64,000 bases of DNA from positions 183,044 through 247,043 of the forward strand of contig MNCI01016599.1 of assembly GCA_015680685.1 (NCBI GenBank). The letters are read 5' to 3'. Shown here piece by piece: positions 56,075 to 64,000 of the stretch. The position numbers and the translations under genes are program-made. The notes beneath the pieces were generated by a model. It worked only from the letters and a program-made list of their open reading frames with translations. It had not been told where the DNA came from and made no database searches. This DNA comes from Gnetum montanum. Lineage: Eukaryota > Streptophyta > Gnetopsida > Gnetales > Gnetaceae. Position 1 is the first letter of the stretch; every line of letters begins with the position of its first letter.

Positions 56075-57662
56075 CATCATGANGTTTTTTCACATTTTTC
56101 AAAATTTTCTTATTTTTGTTTTACACTATCGTTTATGTTTTTACTATTTCTTTATTTGCTTGATTTACTTTTATTCATCATCCAATAAGTGCTCATGATG
56201 GTGGATTGCATTATATCATATTGATTGCTAATGTTTGATTTTTAGCTTTGAATTATGATGCTCATATTAAGGTATGGTTCTTTTGTAAAATAGGCAATGA
56301 GTCCACATAGTCCACTCATCCATACAACTCTATGGTCTCCTTTGGCTTGGAACTGTATAGTCCCCTTTTTCTAAGCAAATTTATTAATGAATTAATGGCT
56401 GGGTACTTTTCAAACTAAGGAAAGACTCAAAGGATGAAAAGGGTATGACTTCAAGGGGATTCAATGCATTTTTCTTGGCCATTCTCTTGGGTGCTTGGAT
56501 GCTTGTTTCTTGGGTTTTCTGCCATTTTGACATTGTTCAAAAATCAAAAGGTCGAGTAAATAAAAATAAGTCTTTGCATGGTGTGGTTCTCATGCAGAAA
56601 AAAATAGAGAAAAAAAGTAAGAATTCAAAGCACACCCGTTAGATATAATAAAGTAATATCGGCTACAAGCACTAGTTATGAAATTGCAAAGACATGTTAC
56701 CCATACCTGAAGGTTCCCTCTAACTAAGGTCCTTTCTCACTTCTGGATTCTCCATCTCGCTCTCCTCGAGATGGTGGTCACTCTTTCTGAAGGCATTATT
56801 GTTGCTTCAAGAGGATGGATTACCTAGGTGTATTGATGCGAGGTCACTGAATGTGGTTGGTTTGAGTCTGGATTTGGGATGAAGTTCTACTTAATCATCT
56901 TAACCATGAAATACACAAGGGACTTTACACAACCTTGTTCTTGGGATTCCATTCCATTCTCTCCTCTCCATCTTTCTTCCTAATTTCCACCTCATTGCTG
57001 ATTTTATCATTAGTCTGTTCTGGGTTGATGCATTATTTTTCTTTGGTGAATTCTTGTGGGTAAGTTGTTAACTCTTACTTCCAAATGACATTGCTAGAGC
57101 CTATGGACTCTTTGGTTTGTGGTTTTGTCAGGGCATAAAAGGCATCAGCCTACTTTAGTGCAATTGTTAAGTTATTTTCCTTAGACATTTTCTATAATCA
57201 ATCATCTCTTGTTTCATCCCCATCCATGACATCCATTTTATTGGCATTGCTATTATTATTTTTTCACATATTTCTTATTTCTCATATTTTTCCATCTTAT
57301 AGCTACTGGAGGTTCACTCTTAGTCATGGGGGCCCTGGCACAAATTTTTCAATTTTCTCCATTTTACTATTCACCTAACCCCTACACCTTGGGTAGTNAT
57401 CATTTTATTTCTCTCTCTTTCTCTACAAGCTACCAAATAAAGGCTTGGATGTCATTTATGTACGAGTGTTCACCACAATGGTCATGAACACTAATGTTGT
57501 AATATGCTTATTGATCCATTCACTAGGCACATTGAGTCTATCATCCCATTCCACCATCAATTGTTAGTTAGTCAATAATCTCATACCTTTCCAATAATTT
57601 GTAAAGAACTTATTTCTTTTTTTCTATACTCAAGGATGAGTTTTAATTCAGTCGTGGGGGTA
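56075..57662 (+). other. E2 3' non-coding region with two N joins
   Basis: Collinear with E1 7650-9189: T-rich tract (56084-56180), the block CCATACCTGAAGGTTCCCTC near 56699, the TTAGTCATGGGGG purine segment near 57330, and the polypurine tract AGTCGTGGGGGTA at 57650-57662. The N at 57398 replaces about 280 bases of E1 (about 8659-8936) that hold the putative intron and vestigial ORF. Confidence 0.7.
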
Positions 57663-58669
57663 TGATGAGAGTAGTTACTCTAATTATTAGATTGGTTACT
57701 CTAGCAGTTACTCTAGTGGTTATTCTAGCAATTACTCTAATTATTAGAGTGGTTACTCTAGCAGTTACTCTAGCATTTACTCTAGTGGTTACTCTAGCAG
57801 TTATTCTAATTATTAGAGAGGTTAGTCTAGTGGTTACTTTAGCAGTTATTCTAATTATTAGAGTAGTTACTCTAATTATTAGAGTAGTTTCTCCAAAACC
57901 TATAAATACAGTGCCCATGCGCACAATTGGGAGGGAATTCTTTTAGCAATCAAGTAGCGAAACTCGTGCAATCTATTTGAAAGTTAGAGTATTTTGTAAG
58001 TGCCTGCAGTAGGAGGTCTAAGTGTGGATGGATCTTTATTCAAGCATTATGTACCTGAGCACACCTTGTGTATGGTAATAAAGATGAGCTCTTTGATTCA
58101 TCCTTACAGCACTTGAGATTTTTTTTCTTATGCATTTCTTTTATTTTATTTTCTTATGCATTTATTTTATTTTATTTTATTTTATCACTTTGCATTTATG
58201 TTATTAGCACAGCAATTCATTTTGATCAATTAAGTAAATCGTTAAATTACACAAGCACGACCACTTCGAGCATGTGTGTAATGCTTAGTAACCCAGTAAT
58301 AATTAGCATTTGGTAATCCCAGCAATTTTGCACTGGTTCAGGATGTGTACGACAAGTGGGAATGGATGTTGGTGTTAGGATTAGTTAGAACTTAGTTAAT
58401 GAGTAGTTAAGTTAAATTAGTCACCTCGTTATCTCTCTCTTTCCCTATTAGCACAGAACATAAAAACATAAAAGATATAAAAATCATTTTCCTCAAGCTT
58501 ACTTAACCATAAAATCATGACATACAAGTAAGTTTGAGAAGACAACAATCAATCAACCCGTCCTTGTTCCACAAGAGCGCATAAGCACTTAGTCCTTGGA
58601 ATTCGACTGGATCATGTGTGAATGCTCGTATTCGTATGGTCGAACATAGGGGTACCTCGCCACTCATCA
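57663..58669 (+). repeat. E2 3' LTR (1007 bp)
   Basis: Starts TGATGAGAGTAG, ends CCACTCATCA. U3 carries a longer array than the 5' copy (57665-57895): at least five ACTCTAATTATTAGAG-type dyads interspersed with TTACTCTAGCAG and TTACTCTAGTGG units. TATAAATA is at 57901-57908, AATAAAG near 58077, a TTTTATTTTATTTTAT tract near 58165 and the U5 repeats near 58288-58325. Confidence 0.88.
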
Positions 58670-60224
58670 TTTGTGAAGAAAACTACTAAAAGTACATTAA
58701 GTTGAGTTTGGCCATCACTAGATCATTACTAATCAACCTTACACACTCAATAGATAGTGTGATTTGTCCTCCTATGTTTAGAGCAAGTGGCACTAACATT
58801 TTTCCTTTGGTAGATATTATATTAGTTGATGCATAAATGCATATCGCATCTTTTGTTCTTTAAGTTCTTCCCTGTGTCCACATCCTCTTCCACACTTACC
58901 TCTTGGCCTTTTTTTCCTTTGCTCTAAAGGTTTGTCAGCTTTAAGAACATGTTTCAACACCATCTATAATCACCCAAGGATCAATCGTTAATTTTAAAAA
59001 AAAAATTCATTAACAATCTTAACCCTCTTTGATCTTTTAAATTCAAACAAAAAATTAGAAACTATAGCATTAATGGTGCAAAAGTGATTATTAAATATCA
59101 TTTCCTAGGTCCTAAGGTAACTAAATCATCAAATCATTAATTCATTTTTACCTTTTTCTATCTTAAGGTGTTCAAAAATAAGATGAAATATGACATTTGT
59201 AAATTTTTCAAATCATAATCTAATGTCCTCCACAACAAAGAATTTATCTCTAAAAGCTCAAAGGTTTTTGAATGAGCAAAATCAAACTCTTAGTTCACAA
59301 GATATCACACGTGGAAGGTTTTGGGCTCTTGAAATGGCAAAACCTCCCTTAGCATTTGGAATGAAATATGCAAAAACAAAAATGGTGCATGGGTATATAT
59401 AGATATATCTAATGGTGATATCACATGCCATGTGATTTTGTAACTATGATATTCACAGCAAAAAATTCCATATTTTCCTTATATTTAACTTAAAATTTCA
59501 CTAATTTCTTGCATCTTATGGGTCTAAGGGCTTCCTGACAGATGCCAAACTAGAGTGTGGGTCTTGCTCATATTTGAAATGTTGGAAATGATTAAACATA
59601 GGTCATTTAAAGGCTTAATTAGATCCAAATTAGGGAGATTAAGAAAAAATTAAAAATATTCAATTAAAATCCCACAAAATGTCATGAGAAGTGGATTGCA
59701 TAATTATGCATAAAGGTAGAGAAGTTATTTACGATGTCCTAGAGAGTTTGAAATTAGCCCTCAAGCATGGTTCCTGATACGAATACAAGTGAACCCTCTT
59801 TAAAGAAATCTTATGCCCTTAATGCCCTTGTATAACCATTCATATAGGTGTGTTCATGGACACCTTAGAAATTAAATGTGAATGATATCTTTATCCCAAC
59901 ACACATGCAACTACCATACTAGAAATCATATACCATGCTTAAAAAAACCATTAAATTAATAACTATAACATGTAAATGAGGTTGAATGGAGTTAGAAGGA
60001 ATTGAATAAGTAAGACACAAGGTATTTTTTTCCATAGTCCTAGTGGGACTCACATGTTAGGCCTAATTAAACTAATAATTATATTTGTTTGTTAGGATTT
60101 CAAATCAAGTCCAACCACTTACAAATAACTTCACATTGTATCATCTTAGACCCACCACCATGAGACCAATGAATCACCACAAAGAAACACATGTTACAAT
60201 TATTAAAAATAATTAATTAATCCT
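58670..60224. other. Spacer between E2 and E4, no gene recognised
   Basis: AT-rich. A frame at 59190-59402 precedes TATATATAGATATAT (59393-59407) but is short and unlike anything I know. No LTR ends or pol relics were seen. Confidence 0.4.
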
Positions 60225-61041
60225 TGATGTTTGATGGGACGAGATATCACATCCATCGCGATATCGTATCCCCCGTGATATTGCGTACGCGATATCGTAG
60301 TCTGCCACAACGTCTATAAATAAGAAGTGGCTCTCCCTTGTTTGATCATTAGGAGTTAGATTGTAGTGAAACTTTGGTAGTTTGATCCCTTCAAAGTTAG
60401 ATTATTTTCCAGTGTCTGCCCGCAGTGTGGTGAATGTAATTGTACGGCATTCTTTATTCGAGTGTGACGTACTTAGACAGGCACATGATCGGCAATAAAG
60501 ATCGAGATTACTTCATCATTGCAGCATTCACTCTATTATTTATTTGTTTATTTAATGTTATTTACTACTTTCTCTCTCACCCTTATCTCCTAGCAACGTG
60601 GAATGAGTACAACTTGATTATAAGCATTTAAGTGTGACTACTTGGTATCCCAGTGGTGTACCTAGGATCTCCACTTGGTAATCCCAGTGGTAGTTGTGCA
60701 CAAGGTCCAAGATGTGTACGGATGATCAAGGAATCAGCTACTTGTCGCACTTAGGCTAGATTAGATTTTCTTACCCTTTCCCTCCTAGCTTAGCTTAGTT
60801 AATATTACTTTCCACTGCCTTCAGGAGTAGCATTAGAATTAGGAACACATCATACACCTCACTCTGGACTAAACCATACGTGACAAATATAAATACTAGT
60901 CCAGGTGGGAAGACAGCAAACTACGACCTAAGGTTAACAATCTAGGTGCCACAACTAGTCCGTCTGCGAAGTTTGACTAGATCACGCGTGAAAACGCTCG
61001 TATTCGTATGGTTGAGTGTAGGGGTATCTTGCCACTCATCA
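60225..61041 (+). repeat. E4 5' LTR (~817 bp)
   Basis: The start is TGATGTTTGATGGGACG at 60225, or the second TGATG at 60232. U3 has CGAGATATCAC, GCGATATCGTATC, GTGATATTGCG and ACGCGATATCGTAG (60240-60300) before TATAAATA at 60315-60322. AATAAAG is near 60495. U5 repeats GGTATCCCAGTGGTG and GGTAATCCCAGTGGTAG lie near 60644 and 60681. The end is GCCACTCATCA at 61041. Confidence 0.85.
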
Positions 61042-61042
61042 T

Positions 61043-61062
61043 TGGCGCCGTTGCCAGGGATG
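61043..61062 (+). other. E4 primer binding site for tRNA-Asp
   Basis: TGGCGCCGTTGCCAGGGATG follows the LTR by one base. It matches the complement of the plant tRNA-Asp(GTC) 3' end over 18 bases with a single G-to-A difference. This is the primer type usually reported for Athila-like elements. Confidence 0.88.
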
Positions 61063-61181
61063 GTGCTAGTTATCTAGATTAGTTATATCATACAAGGTCA
61101 CTGTATAGGAATTAATGATATATCTTTTAGGAAGAAATCACTATAAAAAGTCACATACAAATTCACACACAATTCACAACC

Positions 61182-63167
61182 ATGCCTCTCCCAGAAGACT
61201 ACTATAACAATGCCACACTTAGTGAGGAAGTTCATTGGAGAACCAACGAATTATCTGACAATAAAGATGGGAGTATGAAATCCGAAGTGGGGATTTCTTA
61301 TAAACATCAACGAAAACAACGTCATCCCAACACAAGAAAGCATAACCTACCTGATGACGATGAACCCCCACTGGCCACTACAAGCTTAACACAAATACAA
61401 GAGGCTATTCAAATCTTACATAGGCATCGTAAAGCGAGCCGTCTACCCAGGCTTGACTTAAATAACTTTCCTACTTTTTCAGGAGGCTATGACTTAGATC
61501 TGCAATAACATTTGCTAGCCTTCTACGATGCCTACACATGGAACAAGATTGATAATGGTTGGCAAAAACTTAAGCTCTTTCCTATGACACTCATTGACCA
61601 AGCAAAAGTATGGTATAGATCGCTAAAACCAAATTCAATATGACATTGGTCAACAATGGTAGAACTCTTTAACAAAAAATATCAGACCTACGCAAGAGTG
61701 TCAGCCTTGAGGAGACAAATCCAAGGGTAGAAACAAGCACAACATGAACCCCTGGACATGGCCTTAGAAAGATATTATGCACTATTAAACAACTGTCTAG
61801 GCCATGGGTTTTCTGAGGAAAGGCTATTGTACCATATTATTGATGGACTATGTAATGAAACAAGAGAGACCTTAGGAGTATATGCCCAAGGTCAACTATA
61901 CAAACTACGAACCCATCAAATCAAAGAGCTTATTAAGCGGGTAGCAAAAGAAGAAGGAGAAATGGCTAGATGGGAGAGTGTTGAAAAACATCAACGAGAC
62001 CAAAATTTCAACTCAACAAAGGTCCCTGATCATACAAAGGAGAAATCAACCAATCTCAAGGTGGAAACATCATCTTTGCCAATAAAACAATCATTAGAAG
62101 AAGTTGAGGCAAAGATCAATAAGATGTTGGAATGGATATAACAAAAGTGTGGAGAATATATCAAAAATATTGGAGATAGAGTTTTGGCAACCCAAGAAGT
62201 AGGACGAAACAGTAGACAATCAGAAAGAAGGGATAAAGAAAGTAAGCAGTCAATTGCCAATCATACGTATGAATGCAACATATGCCTATACAATCACCCC
62301 AAGGGCCAATGCCCAATATTGTTACATTTACAAGAGCATTGGGGAAACACATTACATCCAGAGTTCATACAAAGATACTATGTTAGATCACAGTGGCAAC
62401 CATCCCAGTCTTGGGGCAAACCACCCTTAGACTGGAGGCACCCTTCATATTTTTGAATCCAAATGCTTATCACATTCAACATCCTGTTTCTCTGTTCAGG
62501 CCATCATACTCCATCTCATCACAATACCATTCTCCGCAATACTATCAACCCATACCTCCAACACAACCACCATCTTGTGCATCTTATATTCCTCCTAAAT
62601 TTCAACATTCTCATCCTTTCCCTCCTTTCACAATGCCACCAACTATTCCTAAGGTGTTTGTGCCACAGCAACAACCCATGAACAACACTTGTGCTACTAC
62701 TTCCAACAGCAATGAGAAACCTCTTCAACATCAAAAGTGCCCCTTCTTTAAACATGGCCGTAAGAAGGGACAACTTAATTCAGAGGCCACGGCATCTTCC
62801 AACTCAGCACAGGTCCCACACTGTGGTGCACCCTTACCTTCAAACCTAATGCCTCATGTAACTTTATCAAGGCCACCATCAAACACGCCAACAACCATAC
62901 AACCTCATGAACACAACCATGGGAGGCATCATCACAATCCTTGCATACAATCTAACGATCAAAAACATCATAGTGGGTCAACTCATTATCCAGGAACTAC
63001 ATCATATAAAATGCCCCACTATTCTCATTATAATCAAGTGTGTGAACCCCGAGGGGATAAGTATAGACCGGTTCCAATACTTCCAACATGCAAGGATCCT
63101 CATCTCCCATTTATTAATCCTAGCCATACTCAACTGCTTAGTTATGGGAGATATCCCCCATTTCAAT
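61182..63167 (+). pseudogene. E4 Gag with proline-rich tail, best-preserved copy
   Basis: Start ATG at 61182 gives MPLPEDYYNNATL; about 661 codons to the stop after GRYPPFQ. In one frame to about 62454, then shifted by one base in a T run. Capsid segment LDLNNFPTFSGGYDLDLQ, KVWYRSLKPNSI, MALERYYALLNNCLGHGFS and NETRETLGVYAQGQLYKLR; a coiled part SLEEVEAKINKMLEWI; a full zinc knuckle CNICLYNHPKGQC (CX2CX3HX4C) near 62275; then the Pro/His/Ser tail with CPFFKHGRKKGQ. In-frame stops (61506, about 61641, about 61728, 62139) fit changes from Gln, Arg or Trp codons. There is no protease or pol behind it. Confidence 0.88.
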
Positions 63168-64000
63168 AACAAGTAGGATTAATAAATATTTTTCATTTTT
63201 CTTTAATTTTCAACTTTTTATTTTCTAGTTTTTCATTTTTTCATCTTTTTGTTTTATCTTTTTATCTTTTTGTGTGTTTTTTCTTTTTACATTTTTTGTA
63301 AGTAATCTCATCTACGAATAAAACACTCATGTGGATCATTGGTTGAGGTTTGTTTTATGTTATTAAGTCATGAGTGATCAATTATTTGGATAGTGAGCCC
63401 ATTACACCCACTCATCCATTATACAAATAAGAGGTTATGTTCAAGGGTACAATGATATTCTTGATATTTCTAAAACTTAAAATTAATTGGGTGTTCATTG
63501 TACCTAGAATGAAGAAGGATGGACCAAGGGGGAATGATTAGGGTGTGACATCAAGGGGACTTGTGGATTCTCTATGGTGACATCTATGGGAGTTATCATG
63601 CAATGTGGTTGTACTAAGATCGTTGTAGATCTAACGAAAATGGGAGTAAGAGTAATCAAAAGGACACTTGAAAATCAAATATTGTTCTAGGGGGTCCCAC
63701 TGGAAAAACATGCACCCATGCCTGAAGGTTGGCGGCTTCTCTGGATTCAGTAAAGTGAAAAGAAAAAAAGAAAGAAAAAGAAAAAGAAAAGAAAAACAAA
63801 GTGCAATAAAACAAAAAAAAATCACTCCTCCCTTGAACTAAACGCCAAGTGATTGCACGCCTTGTTGTTATGGTACTCTCATAGTTGCTCATCATGGGAT
63901 GAAATAATGCGATGTCACTGTTTAGAGGACTGGACTTGGTCCTAATTTGGGAATGATAGGTTAATGACACATTAATCATGCTTTTCACACAGGATTCACT
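63168..64000 (+). other. E4 non-coding region after gag
   Basis: T-rich tract 63185-63300, then blocks matching E3 23860-24600, such as GATAGTGAGCCCA (63399), GTGTGACATCAAGGG(G/A)AC (63541) and CATGCACCCATGCCTGAAGG (63709). A purine-rich AAAGAAAAAG run is at 63757-63800. No coding content. Confidence 0.65.

Larger units (their letters stand above)
49016..58669 (+). mobile_element. E2: Ty3/gypsy (Athila-like) element with both LTRs, gag-pol
   Basis: 5' LTR 49016-49968, degenerate primer site, gag 50117-52440, protease, reverse transcriptase, RNase H, integrase to 56074, non-coding region, polypurine tract and 3' LTR 57663-58669. Internal sequence parallels E1, allowing gaps to be judged. Three single N bases (53726, 56083, 57398) mark assembly joins, two of which hide sequence present in E1. 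No matching target duplication is evident (TCTAT left, TTTGT right). Stops, frameshifts and an altered reverse transcriptase active site make it inactive. Confidence 0.9.
60225..64000 (+). mobile_element. E4: left part of a gag-type element of the E3 class, cut by window end
   Basis: 5' LTR, nearly intact primer site, gag with proline-rich tail, and the same non-coding region that follows gag in E3, with no protease or reverse transcriptase up to the end of the window. By likeness to E3, an internal promoter and ORF2 are expected about 1.2 to 1.9 kb further right. CpG-rich U3, few gag stops and a one-mismatch primer site suggest the youngest superfamily member here. Confidence 0.8.

Noticed and set aside
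57643-57946. Open frames of over 90 codons on both strands
   Set aside because: They translate the U3 tandem dyads into Val/Ile/Thr repeats and so are by-products of repeat structure.
61043-61062. Possible tRNA gene piece
   Set aside because: Only the complement of the tRNA-Asp 3' end is present, directly after an LTR: a primer binding site, not a tRNA gene.

Overview
The window is plant nuclear DNA, AT-rich and almost entirely made of decayed LTR retrotransposons. The evidence is Ty3/gypsy gag, protease, reverse transcriptase, RNase H and integrase relics related to the Athila/Tat (non-chromovirus) branch, tRNA-Asp-type primer binding sites, nested insertions with 5-bp target duplications, and one fragment of a eukaryotic WD40 gene. 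Many in-frame stops look like C-to-T changes on one strand or the other, as expected for old, methylated DNA. The density and age of the repeats suggest a very large genome, perhaps a gymnosperm; that is inference. No intact host gene is visible.

Layout. 1-10030: element E1 (gag-pol-3' LTR, left end outside the window), with a 2360-bp solo LTR inserted at 1260-3619. 10031-16200: non-LTR spacer holding a 270-bp tandem duplication and a broken minus-strand WD40 gene of IPI3/WDR18 (RID3) type. 16200-20306: a heavily decayed Ty3 gag-pol. 20307-29613: element E3, two LTRs, gag and a second large ORF (ORF2) but no pol. 29866-31335: RNase H-integrase relic. 31336-47915: element E7, a Tat-like relic with its LTR copies near 37.9-38.6 kb and 46.8-47.9 kb. 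Element E5 (31370-37870, duplication CATGC) sits in the left LTR copy of E7, and a minus-strand solo LTR (43560-44394, duplication ATTAG) sits in its body. 49016-58669: element E2, two LTRs with gag-pol like E1. 60225-64000: left part of element E4 (LTR, primer site, gag), cut by the window end.

E1 to E5 and the minus solo LTR form one superfamily. They share LTR ends (TGATGA... and ...CTCATCA), a similar R/U5, a T-rich tract after the last gag or gag-pol stop, and a conserved 3' non-coding block. They differ in content: E1 and E2 carry gag-pol, while E3 and E5 have no pol and instead carry ORF2, a protein of about 900 residues with an N-terminal globular domain and a long coiled coil. ORF2 lies where env genes lie. 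In E3 and E5 it is preceded by a GATATC-rich, TATA-containing promoter-like segment resembling the LTR U3, and by a short intron whose acceptor AG touches the ORF2 start codon. E1 keeps the same intron position followed by only a vestigial reading frame. The likeliest reading is a two-part system in which gag/ORF2 elements relied on gag-pol elements for replication enzymes. Every copy seen here is broken.
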